From: Patescibacteria group bacterium
GTDB taxonomy: Bacteria; Patescibacteriota; Gracilibacteria; JAHISY01
DNA: 16,822 bases
Direction: 5' to 3'
Assembly: GCA_018817365.1 (NCBI GenBank)
Contig: JAHISY010000054.1
Span: 1 to 16,822, forward strand
The notes beneath the pieces were generated by a model. That model did not search any database. It had not been told where the DNA came from and saw only the letters and a list, made by a program, of their open reading frames with translations. Position 1 is the first letter of the stretch. The number at the start of each line of letters is the position of its first letter. This document shows positions 1 through 7,227 of this stretch, piece by piece. The position numbers and the translations under genes were made by a program.

Positions 1-1418
1 TACAATCCCATTTCTTTTTTGACTGCATTGACGTGGCGGATGAGAGCTTCGTTTTTTTGAAGTTCGGCGGAGATGCGGCGGCAGGCGTGGAGGACGGTGG
101 AGTGGTCGCGATTGAAATTTTTTGCAATCTCCACGAGACCGCAACCGAGAATTTCACGTGAAAGATACATCGCGATTTGGCGGGCGGTGCGGAATTCTTT
201 TTTGCGGGAAGCGCCGCAAATTTCTGTGGTGGGGAGATTGAAATGTTTCGAAACGAGTTCAATTATCTCGGCGGGAGTGCGGATGGAAATCTCGGGAATA
301 GATTCCGGCAGACCGAGTACTTGCTCTTTTTTGTTCATTTTTTCGAGCATCCGACCGAGCTCGCGAATCGTAGGTTGAGTGTGAAGGAGGTCGGCTTGCG
401 CGGTCGTCCACGCGAGTGCGCTTTCGAGCTCGCGAATCGAGTTGGTGACGTTCATCGCGATAAATTCGAGCAGTTCGGGATCAAGAATCGCCCGTCGCTC
501 GTGAGTTTTATTTTTGAGAATTTCGAGGCGGGAATGAAAACTCGGCTGTTCAATCTCGCAAACAAGCCCCCACGTGAGTCGGCTGCGGAGGCGATCCATC
601 AGTTCGGTCAATTCGCTCGGAGGTCGATCGGAAGTGAAAACAAGTTGCTTTCCTTTTTGATGGAGGTCGTTAAAAATATTGAAAAGCTCGGTTTGAGTTT
701 TTTCGCGATTCTCAAGGAATTGCACATCATCGAAAAGTAACACATCGATATCGCGGAATTTATTTTTAAACTCATCGGCTTGGAATTTTTTGGAGGCAGC
801 CACAAATTCTCGCGTAAAAATCTCGGAGGTGGTGAGCGTAATGATTTTGTTGGGATCATTCGTCAAAACCTCGTGACCAATCGCAGAGAGGAGGTGAGTT
901 TTGCCGAGACCGACTTTGCCGTAAATCACGAGCGGATTGTAGGTGAGACCGGGTGTGCGGGAAACCGAAAGCGCGGCGGCATGGGCGAGGCGGTTTTCAT
1001 CGCCGGGCACGAAATTCGCGAGGGTGTAGCGTGGGTTGAGCTTTGCGGAAAGGATGCCCGAACGGGTTAAAACAATCTCTTCGCGACCGCGGGCTTTGTA
1101 AATTTTCTTGTCGCCCGGTTTCGCAAAAACAGCGCGGAGATTGATCGTGCGGGGATCGATGCCATCGCTGAGCGCAGCATCCACTTCGAATTCAACTTCT
1201 TTAATTTCGGAATTTTCTTCTTCAGCCGCTTGCAAAATTTTGAGCGCGTATTTTTTACTAATCCAGTCGCGCGAGAAATTGGAGGGAGCGCCGACTACGA
1301 GCGTTTCATTCTCGAGAGTGAGCGCCGCGGTATTTTGGAACCACGTGAGGAACTGAGAACGTGAAATCGTGGGCTCGAGGCGGCGGAGAATCGAAAGCCA
1401 AAAGTTTTTGTAATCCAC
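1..1418 (-). CDS. dnaA: Chromosomal replication initiator DnaA (3' end at window edge)
   Basis: DnaA is the AAA+ ATPase that binds DnaA boxes and opens the origin. Reading leftward from GTG at 1418 gives 472 codons, then TA at the edge, so probably only the last base of the stop is missing. Visible parts are a domain I-like N-terminus (about 1-80), Walker A GKVGLGKT (167-174), Walker B LLFDD (227-231), sensor 1 FTSDRPP (261-267), the RLRSRLTWG arginine-finger region (about 276-284) and the domain IV signature DHSTVLHACRRI (438-449). Domain II is short, and total length is normal for the family. GTG 1418 is the only good start, because an in-frame TAA lies at 1437-1439 and no ATG intervenes. 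No Shine-Dalgarno is seen. The first Walker A glycine pair reads GK rather than the usual GG. The gene diverges from the exonuclease gene. Identity is very secure. Confidence 0.97.
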   Translation of the reverse strand, partial: MDYKNFWLSILRRLEPTISRSQFLTWFQNTAALTLENETLVVGAPSNFSRDWISKKYALKILQAAEEENSEIKEVEFEVDAALSDGIDPRTINLRAVFAKPGDKKIYKARGREEIVLTRSGILSAKLNPRYTLANFVPGDENRLAHAAALSVSRTPGLTYNPLVIYGKVGLGKTHLLSAIGHEVLTNDPNKIITLTTSEIFTREFVAASKKFQADEFKNKFRDIDVLLFDDVQFLENREKTQTELFNIFNDLHQKGKQLVFTSDRPPSELTELMDRLRSRLTWGLVCEIEQPSFHSRLEILKNKTHERRAILDPELLEFIAMNVTNSIRELESALAWTTAQADLLHTQPTIRELGRMLEKMNKKEQVLGLPESIPEISIRTPAEIIELVSKHFNLPTTEICGASRKKEFRTARQIAMYLSREILGCGLVEIAKNFNRDHSTVLHACRRISAELQKNEALIRHVNAVKKEMGL

Positions 1419-1807
1419 GGGTAGTATTAGGTTGAGTTAAATTTGATTGAAAAGTTTTTCTCGAGAGGCATAGATAATCTTGTTTTTGAGCTCCAAAATT
1501 CTCAATTTTCAATTTACAATTCCTGCCTGTCGGCAGGCAGGTTCAAATAATTCTTAAAGTTTAAATTTTTCAATTTTTAAAGTGGCTTTTAATTGAACTG
1601 GTTTGATAATTAAAATTATTCGTTGGGAGCAAAAATTGTTGTTAAGCGACCAGTTGACCAATTGAGCTTCCCGAATTGATGAAGATGTTCACCTTACAAA
1701 ATTTCTTTTCAGATTGCGATTGACCCTCTTCGGTTGAAGACGCAAAATAACCAAAATCCTCTCGCTAAATTTTCCAAAAAAATTTTTAATCTACTAACAA
1801 AATTTTT
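1419..1807. other. Gene-free divergent intergenic region
   Basis: This 389 bp gap lies between divergent dnaA and the exonuclease gene. I see no convincing ORF, tRNA or rRNA. It is AT-rich and holds one GC-rich palindrome at 1522-1541 and a degenerate run of CAATTTTCAATTTACAATT type near 1501-1520. No TTATCCACA-like DnaA box was found by eye, so nothing supports an origin here despite the adjacent dnaA. It must contain the promoters of both flanking genes, but neither shows the clear TAAAAT box used elsewhere in the window. Confidence 0.6.
1522..1541. repeat. GC-rich palindrome CCTGCCTG/CAGGCAGG
   Basis: CCTGCCTGTCGGCAGGCAGG can fold into an 8 bp stem with a TCGG loop, standing out in AT-rich surroundings. 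A related, shorter form (CCTGCCTGCCTGCAGG) lies at 7022-7037. No T-run follows, so a terminator role is not supported; it looks like a dispersed palindromic repeat. Confidence 0.7.
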
Positions 1808-3920
1808 ATGCACGAAATCGAGTTTGTGGCTTTGGATTGCGAAACAACTGGTCTTGATTTCGAAAACGACAGCATCATAGAGCTGGGTGCTGTCAAGTTT
1901 TCGCTCGCGGAAAATTCTGACAGTTTTGACTCGCTCTTTTGCTCGCCGACCCGCATCCCGCAATTCGTGGAGCGGCTCACGGGTATTCGAAATTCCGATC
2001 TCGCGGGCGCGCCGCAGTTCGGTGAAAAACGTGAGGAAATTCAAAAATTCTGTGAAGGAGCAATTCTCATCGGACACAATCTCGAATTCGACCTCGCTTT
2101 TCTCGCGGCGGCGGGAGTTGATTTTCGCGAATTTCCGAGTCTCGACACTTTTCGGCTTGCCGGTTTGCTGCTGCCGCGCGGCGAGTCGCTCTCGCTCGAA
2201 AATCTTACGACTAAATTCAACATTTGCCACGAAGACGCACATCGCGCGCTCGCGGATGCGGAGGCCACGCGGGATTTATTACGGGTTTTTGTCTCGCTTG
2301 CGCAAAACTTTTCGCGGGAAAATTGGCAAAAAATTGCAGAACTAAAATCTTCTGAAAAAAACTGGACGCAAAACTTCGCTTCGCTTGTTTTAGAGTCAGA
2401 GGTTAAATTGAGGTCAGAAGTCAAAGGTCAGAAATCAGAGGTTGCTAAATCCTCTAAGGAAGCCGTCGAAATTCGAGAGGAGGTGGTGGAAAAATTGCGC
2501 GAGAAACTTGCGAATTCAGCAACTCCTGTTCTTCTCGAAACTTCCGCGACAGCGGAAGAAATTCTCGCGGCGGCGGAAAAATCGGAGCAGCCGGCAGTGA
2601 TTTTTTTTGGCAGCAATTTTACAGCGCGGCGACTTTCAGCGGAAAAATCTTTCGCGGCGCGAACGCAGATCGATTCCGAAAAATTAAAAAACTTTCTTGC
2701 TAAAAATTTATCTGCAGCCGAGCTGCCGCTCGCGGCGAAATTGATGCTCCATCCCGAAAAAAATTTTCACGAACTCAACCTAACGCGCACGGAGGGACTG
2801 CTTTTCGATTTCGCGGCGGCAGAGCGAATTTCCGAAACTTCGAAAGAAAAAGTTATTGTCTCCGATCACGCCACGTTGCCAGATTTCGAATCTGCCGAGC
2901 GACTGAAAATTATTGCGGATGCGGTCACGCTTCCCGAGAATCTCGCGCGCGCGAATTCATTTGTGATTGATCTGCCGACGCTCGAAGAGTTGCTGCCGCA
3001 GCATTCTGAAAAAATCCAGATTTGGTGGGGGCTGCTCGGTCTGCTTTTTCGCGAGGCATCTCCGCGCTTCGGGCGACTTGATCTGGCGGACGCGCGGGGA
3101 TTCTCGAATTTTTCAAGAGCAATCGAGGCGGGCAAAAATTTTCTCGAAATTGCTCGCGAGAATCTCCCGCCGCGAGTCGTGTTTTTTCTTGAAAATTTTC
3201 TTGCGGAAAATTTAGGCTTTCACCGCTCGCTCCGTTCGAACGCCGCGAACGAAATCACGCTCGTGGTCAAGCCGACCGAAGTTTCGCTTCCCGATTTTTC
3301 GAATTCCATTCTGCTCGACGGGGCGGCGGATGCGGACGACGGCTTCGCGTTTGCGCGGCGGATTCTCGCGCTGCCGGAAAATTCTTCTGCTGAAAAATTA
3401 CAAATCGCGGGCAAACTGCCGCGATTGCTCGTGGCGGACGATCTGCCTGATCCCGCCGCACCGCAGTTTTTTCCGGCGGTGGAAAAATTTTTGTTGAAAA
3501 ATTTATCCGAACTTAAGGGAGTCACCGCGATTGTTTTTCCGAATCGGATGGAAGCGGGTAATTTCGCGAGGCGGGCGATTGCCGAATGCGACTTCCCTGT
3601 TTTTTTTCGTCGGATTCCCTCCGCCGAAAAATTAGCTTCGCTCGAAAAGGCAGCGGTAATTTTCACGATCGGCAGTCCCTTTTTTCCAGAGTGTCAGAAT
3701 TTTATTCTCGTGAAACTGCCGTTCATCGTGCGTGACGGCGCGGACTGGAATCGTGAAACATTGCCGGCGACCGTCCTCCGCTTCAAGAAAATGTGGGCAA
3801 ATTTCGCAAGTTCTGAAAATGCCGAAAAGTTTTTCGCGCTCGACCCGCGACTGCTCGGCAAAGATTACGGTCGAAATTTTCTCGCCGCGATTCCGCAAAA
3901 ATTCGAGAGTTTATCGACGA

Positions 3921-3931
<11 letters not shown>
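1808..3931 (+). CDS. DEDDh exonuclease fused to degenerate DinG-like helicase region
   Basis: The 707-residue protein begins with a DnaQ/epsilon-type 3'-5' exonuclease (about 1-165). All DEDDh residues are visible: D10 and E12 in LDCETTG, D95 in HNLEFD, H145 and D150 in HRALAD. A repetitive linker (about 196-213) leads to a region colinear with DinG/XPD-like helicases: VSDHATL (351-357), DLPDP (545-549), LVKLPF (634-639), LDPRLLGKDYGRNFL (678-692). The catalytic motifs are replaced. ETSATAEE (244-251) sits at the P-loop, ADAV (370-373) at DEAH, and KMWANFAS (661-668) at QxxGRxIR. A DnaQ-DinG fusion is known in Firmicutes, but those keep the ATPase motifs. The likely role is a DNA exonuclease with a non-hydrolysing scaffold for DNA binding or partners. 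Exonuclease identity is secure; helicase loss is inferred from hand alignment. The last codons and the stop lie in a heptamer repeat. Confidence 0.88.
2395..2442 (+). repeat. Degenerate GTCAGA/GAGGT repeat encoding the interdomain linker
   Basis: This stretch inside the exonuclease gene is made of variants of GAGGTCAGAAGTCA and encodes SEVKLRSEVKGQKSEVA. Local repetition and a simple Ser-Glu-Val-Lys composition mark it as expanded repeat DNA. It falls exactly between the exonuclease and the DinG-like region, where extra residues are tolerated. Confidence 0.65.
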
Positions 3932-4004
<73 letters not shown>

Positions 4005-4024
4005 TTTGTTGATTGCCGCTAGCC

Positions 4025-4059
4025 GAAGTTAACACCCAGATATCTGAGAGGTTAACTTC
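4025..4059. repeat. Palindromic repeat GAAGTTAAC...GTTAACTTC
   Basis: Perfect 9 bp arms (4025-4033 and 4051-4059) enclose the smaller palindrome CAGATATCTG (4037-4046). The whole 35 bp can form a long, nearly continuous hairpin with a small asymmetry on the left arm. It lies 3' of the exonuclease gene. TTTTT follows six bases later (4065-4069), so weak terminator activity is possible, but the regular nested palindrome looks more like a dispersed element. Confidence 0.8.
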
Positions 4060-4105
4060 AAATCGTTTTTAAAATTGTGAAATTCAAAATTTGAAATTGT
4101 TTTAA

Positions 4106-4136
4106 TCCTCCTTCGCCAAAGGTTACGGCGGACAAG
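4106..4136. repeat. Intergenic repeat ending TACGGCGGACAAG
   Basis: The segment contains CCTTCGCC, then AAAGG, then TTACGGCGGACAAG. Nearly the same ends recur at 7999-8033 inside the pyruvyl transferase gene with a longer middle. Two copies in 16.8 kb, one in coding DNA, indicate a mobile or recurrent short element. Confidence 0.75.
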
Positions 4137-4171
4137 ATTTTAAAACTTAAAATTTAAAATTAAATTGGAGG

Positions 4172-4180
4172 TGCTAAAAT
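4172..4180 (+). promoter_or_regulatory. Extended -10 box TGCTAAAAT for ftsQ
   Basis: TGCTAAAAT is followed by six bases and then the GTG start at 4187. Transcription starting 6-7 nt after the box would begin at the start codon, giving a leaderless mRNA. The GGAGGTG at 4167-4173 overlaps the box and would then lie outside the transcript. Confidence 0.6.
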
Positions 4181-4186
4181 TCCGCG

Positions 4187-5035
4187 GTGAATCGGCAAGT
4201 TTCCTTTCGGCAGCGGAGAGTGAATCGATTTTTTTCGCGGCTTTTTCGTCGTCGCCGGAATTCGCATCTCGAATCCCGCGTTTTTCACGCGCAAAAAAAA
4301 TTCAAAAATCTGCTCACCCTTCACCAAAAAATTTTTCTTGTTCTCGCGATTTTTGCGTTCGGCAGTCTCGTCGGTTTCACGTATTTTTCGGGATTTTTTG
4401 ACGTGCAAAAAGTTTCTGTCGCGCGCAGCTCGCTCGATCTTCCGCTCGAAGAAATCGAACTTTCGATTCGCGAGTTGGCTTTCGGCAAAAATATTTTCGG
4501 CATCGAAAAAGATTTGCTTGCGCGGGCGGTGCGCGAGTTGCGACCGGATATCGCGCGCGTGGAAGTTCACAAAAAATATCCGCGCGAGATTGCGGTGGAA
4601 GTTTTCAAATTTCCAATCGTGGCGGAGCTGCGCTCGAATTCCGAATCGATTTTTTTGAATGAGAATGGATTTCGCGTGTTCGGTGACGCTTCCGATCGCG
4701 ACACTCTCCAACTCACGCTCGGCGAGGAAATTGATTTCGCGGATCCCGAAAAGCAGGTGATCAATCCCGCGCATCTCGATTTAATTCGCGAGGCGGTTTT
4801 TTATTTCGAGGCGCTCACCGATCTCAAAATTCTCAACACGAAATATTTTCCAATTTCTCGCGAGGCGCATCTCAAAAATGAAAAAAATTTCGATGTGTGG
4901 CTCGATCTTACGCAGGATTTCCGCGAGCAGTTGAATAAGCTTGTCGCCGCCGCGGATCTCTTGAAAATTTCCGAAAAAAAATACGAGTACATTGATCTCC
5001 GCATTCGCGGGAAGATATTTATTAAAAGTAAATAA
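4187..5035 (+). CDS. ftsQ: FtsQ-like cell-division protein with POTRA domain
   Basis: FtsQ/DivIB is a bitopic divisome protein that joins early and late division proteins outside the membrane. The 282-residue product has a very basic N-terminus (1-48, many Arg/Lys), one membrane segment (about 49-69, IFLVLAIFAFGSLVGFTYF), then a POTRA-like module (about 70-142) beginning FFDVQKVSV and ending YPREIAVEVFKFP. A beta-rich C-terminal region ends YEYIDLRIRGKIFIKSK, matching the family ending in which YIDLR precedes a last beta strand. Length is normal. GTG 4187 is chosen because it gives the basic-then-membrane topology and sits six bases after a -10 box. It stands alone between repeat-rich gaps, not in a dcw cluster. 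Primary sequence similarity is weak but the architecture is clear. Confidence 0.82.
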   Translation: MNRQVSFRQRRVNRFFSRLFRRRRNSHLESRVFHAQKKFKNLLTLHQKIFLVLAIFAFGSLVGFTYFSGFFDVQKVSVARSSLDLPLEEIELSIRELAFGKNIFGIEKDLLARAVRELRPDIARVEVHKKYPREIAVEVFKFPIVAELRSNSESIFLNENGFRVFGDASDRDTLQLTLGEEIDFADPEKQVINPAHLDLIREAVFYFEALTDLKILNTKYFPISREAHLKNEKNFDVWLDLTQDFREQLNKLVAAADLLKISEKKYEYIDLRIRGKIFIKSK

Positions 5036-5039
5036 TAAA

Positions 5040-5080
5040 CAGTTCGCGGTAAGCAGTGTGAGCAGTTCGCAGTTGGCAGA
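5040..5080 (+). repeat. Degenerate GCAGTTCGCAGTTGGCAG-type repeat
   Basis: Just after the ftsQ stop, variants of CAGTTCGCGGTAAGCAGT and GAGCAGTTCGCAGTTGGCAG follow each other. The unit is about 7-9 bp and diverged. Its position immediately 3' of a stop is the same as that of the heptamer array after the exonuclease gene. Confidence 0.6.
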
Positions 5081-5150
5081 AACTGAATAGAAAGTTAAAA
5101 TTCAAATCTCGGCTCTCTCTTCTTTCTTCATTTTTTAAATCAATTTCAAA

Positions 5151-5468
5151 ATGGCTGAAATCACTCTCACCTCCGCCAATTTTGACGCGGAAGCTTCGGC
5201 GGGAGCGCTCCTTGTTGATTTTTGGGCGCCGTGGTGCGGACCATGCCAGGCGATGTTGCCGATTGTCGAGGAGTTGGCGAACGAATTCGAGGGAAAAATT
5301 AAAATTGGAAAAATCAACATCGACGAGGAGCCCGAACTCGCGCGAAAATTCGAAGTGATGTCGATTCCCACTTTTAAAATTTTTAAAAACGGAGAGGAGG
5401 CGATTTCGCTGATGGGTGCGGTTTCAAAAGAAAAATTAATCAGGGAAATCGAAAAAGTTCTTGCATGA
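5151..5468 (+). CDS. trxA: Thioredoxin
   Basis: A 105-residue classical thioredoxin, the cytosolic dithiol reductant that reduces disulfides in client enzymes. The active site WCGPC is at 28-32 (C29, C32), the buried acid is D23, and the cis-proline loop SIPTF has P73. The C-terminal FKNGEEAISLMGAVSKEKL matches the family's last strands and helix. No signal peptide or membrane segment is present, so it is cytoplasmic. No Shine-Dalgarno is visible before ATG 5151. Its TGA overlaps the ATG of the next gene (ATGA, 5465-5468), so it is translationally coupled to the slipin. Confidence 0.97.
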   Translation: MAEITLTSANFDAEASAGALLVDFWAPWCGPCQAMLPIVEELANEFEGKIKIGKINIDEEPELARKFEVMSIPTFKIFKNGEEAISLMGAVSKEKLIREIEKVLA

Positions 5469-6397
5469 ATTCCAAACCTCCCGAAACCGATCAAGAAAAA
5501 CTGCTTCGCGAATTGAAAGAGCAGAATCCCGATTTAGGACGAAAGGTGAAAGGTTTCGCGCGGTGGGTTATTATCTTCATCGTCCTGGTAAATTTATTTC
5601 CACTTCTCACTGAATCTTTTAACTTCTCAAAAATGCAAGAACTTCCACCACTCTTCTCGGCGATCGGTTTCATTCCGCTCGCAATCATCGTGCTTGTGAT
5701 TTTCATCCGGCAGGTGAATCAGTATGAACGCGGAATTCTCTTCACACTCGGAAAATATTCCAAAACTGTCGATCCGGGTTGGCGGATTGTAATTCCGATT
5801 TTTCAATCGCTCACGAAAGTCGATATTCGCGTGAAGGCGGTTGACGTGCCGGATCAGGAAGCGATGACGAAAGACAATGTGAGCTGTCGAATTAACGCCG
5901 TCATTTATTACAAAGTTAAAGATGCTGCGCGGGCGATTATTGAGGTTGAGAATTTTCGCAACGCTACCGCGCAACTCGCGCAAACGACGATGCGGAATGT
6001 CGTCGGCGAGGTTCCGCTCGACGATTTGCTTGGGAAGCGCGACGCGGTTTCTAAAAAAATCAAACTAATCGTTGATGCAGCTACCGATCCTTGGGGGATT
6101 GACGTGAGCAATGTCGAGCTGAAAGACATTGGCTTGAACGACGAAATGAAGCGGGTGATGGGTAAAGAAGCGGAAGCGGAGCGGGAGAAGCGGGCGGTGA
6201 TTATCAAAGCCGAGGGCGAGGTAATCGCTGCGGAGAATATTTCGAAAGCCGCGAAAATGCTTTCCGGCGCCGACGGCGCGCTGCATCTCCGCACACTGCA
6301 AGCAGTCAACGATTTGAGTTCGGATCAATCGAATACGACAGTTTGGATGTTGCCGATCGAGGCGCTGCGCGCGCTGGAAAGGATTGCGAGAAAATAA
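5465..6397 (+). CDS. Slipin / stomatin-like SPFH membrane protein
   Basis: The 310-residue protein has a polar N-terminus, two hydrophobic segments (about 33-48 and 62-82), then an SPFH/band 7 domain. It opens NQYERGILFTLGKYSKTVDPG (about 85-105) and includes the slipin phrases VDVPDQEAMTKDNVS (126-140), DPWGIDVSNVELKDI (208-222) and a charged helix KEAEAEREKRAVIIKAEGE (234-252). Slipins form oligomeric membrane scaffolds linked to membrane quality control and often pair with NfeD. Here no NfeD is seen; the coupled partner is thioredoxin, overlapping by 4 bp. The first hydrophobic segment is extra compared with typical single-hairpin slipins. Family assignment is secure; cellular role is inferred. 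Confidence 0.93.
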   Translation: MNSKPPETDQEKLLRELKEQNPDLGRKVKGFARWVIIFIVLVNLFPLLTESFNFSKMQELPPLFSAIGFIPLAIIVLVIFIRQVNQYERGILFTLGKYSKTVDPGWRIVIPIFQSLTKVDIRVKAVDVPDQEAMTKDNVSCRINAVIYYKVKDAARAIIEVENFRNATAQLAQTTMRNVVGEVPLDDLLGKRDAVSKKIKLIVDAATDPWGIDVSNVELKDIGLNDEMKRVMGKEAEAEREKRAVIIKAEGEVIAAENISKAAKMLSGADGALHLRTLQAVNDLSSDQSNTTVWMLPIEALRALERIARK

Positions 6398-6530
6398 TAC
6401 CAATTCGCAATAAAAAAGCTATTAATGCCGCGTAGCTTCGGCGCTTAAAAGATTAGAATTTAGGAATAAAACCAATTTGCAAAAATGTAGGCTGTAATAT
6501 TTATATTGCGAAGCGGTATAAAACTCTAAA

Positions 6531-6932
6531 ATGTTTAAAAAGTTTCGCCTGCATTTCGCGCGGAAGCGCGACGCGAAAAAAGTCGCAAAACTTTTTCGCG
6601 AGATTGATTCCAAATTTGATTTGCGTGATTTGATCAGTTTGATTGCCGAAAGAAAGGTGGTGGTTTTGCGCGAGAAACAAAAAACTTTAGGAGCTTTTTC
6701 TTTTGTGAAACTTGGCTTGGGTTTGTTCTCGCTGCTTTACATCCATAAATTGGTGGTGGATAAAAAGTTTCGGGGAAAAGGTTTAGGAGGGAAGGTTTTG
6801 CGTAAGTTGCGAGTTTTCACGCGAAGAAAAAAAGCGCGCGGATTTTTGCTTTGGGCTTTACCGCCCGCCAAAAATTTTTATCTCAAAAATAAACTTAAAA
6901 ATTGGTGGAGGTTTTTTTGGTGGCGAAGGTGA
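6531..6932 (+). CDS. Small GNAT-family N-acetyltransferase
   Basis: The 133-residue protein is a short GNAT fold. The first part, FARKRDAKKVAKLFREI (9-25), fits the beta1-alpha1 start. LYIHKLVVDKKFRGKGLGGKVL (74-95) contains the acetyl-CoA pyrophosphate loop RGKGLGG, and FYLKNKL (116-122) sits where the family has its NFYxKxGF ending. GNATs transfer acetyl from acetyl-CoA to an amine; the substrate here cannot be told. The protein is very basic (many Lys/Arg). Its ending RFFWWRR is repeated in a second partial copy 292 bp downstream (7159-7227). TATAAA at 6517-6522, eight bases before the ATG, may be its -10 element. Confidence 0.8.
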   Translation: MFKKFRLHFARKRDAKKVAKLFREIDSKFDLRDLISLIAERKVVVLREKQKTLGAFSFVKLGLGLFSLLYIHKLVVDKKFRGKGLGGKVLRKLRVFTRRKKARGFLLWALPPAKNFYLKNKLKNWWRFFWWRR

Positions 6933-7149
6933 TTTGTCTGAATCTTGATTTTCAAGATTTACGGATTGACTTGATTGCAAGATAAAAACTACTTGCTGAA
7001 ATAATAAAACGGATGCGAAGACCTGCCTGCCTGCAGGAAAGAATCTTTCAAATCTCTCATTCATCGTGTTGTACTAAAAAATTCAGCACGAACAAGTAGA
7101 AACGAATCCTGTTAATCTCAAAATCAAGTGAATCATGATTCAGACGATG
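6933..7149. repeat. Repeat patch with inverted GTCTGAATC(A/T)TGATT copies
   Basis: One copy begins at 6933 (TTTGTCTGAATCTTGATT) and an inverted one ends at 7149 (AATCATGATTCAGACGATG). They enclose about 120 bp that includes the GC-rich palindrome CCTGCCTGCCTGCAGG at 7022-7037. A third diverged copy (TCTGAACCATGATTC) lies at 11573-11587. No ORF is supported inside. The arrangement resembles a small non-autonomous insertion, but the arms are imperfect and no target duplication is certain. Confidence 0.55.
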
Positions 7150-7158
7150 CGTGAACGA

Positions 7159-7227
7159 GCGAAAATTTTTTACTTCAAGAATCGACTACGGAATTTTGGG
7201 AGGTTTTTTTGGTGGCGAAGAGATTAA
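7159..7227 (+). pseudogene. Orphan duplicate of the GNAT 3' end
   Basis: Read in frame from 7159, this segment gives AKIFYFKNRLRNFGRFFWWRRD and a TAA at 7225-7227. That closely matches the GNAT ending AKNFYLKNKLKNWWRFFWWRR encoded from 6867. The last 22 bp of the match (6907-6928 and 7199-7220) are identical; the preceding 40 bp are about 60% identical by eye. No start codon or upstream GNAT domain is found. It is probably the remnant of a tandem GNAT gene whose 5' part was lost or replaced by the repeat patch. Its stop overlaps the stop of the convergent gene. Confidence 0.7.

Noticed and set aside
1620..1680. tRNA-like string on the minus strand (AGCTCAATTGGTCAA resembling a D-arm)
   Set aside because: No matching D-stem, anticodon arm or GGTTCRA T-arm follows, and the acceptor has no partner.
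1419..1807. Replication origin next to dnaA
   Set aside because: No DnaA boxes or iteron-like repeats were seen; one palindrome alone is not evidence for oriC.
1709..2242. 177-codon minus-strand frame across the exonuclease 5' end
   Set aside because: It is antisense to the conserved DEDDh exonuclease motifs and its product has no recognisable features.
4167..4173. GGAGGTG as Shine-Dalgarno for ftsQ
   Set aside because: It is 13 bases from the GTG, further than usual, and overlaps the TGCTAAAAT box, so it would probably not be transcribed.
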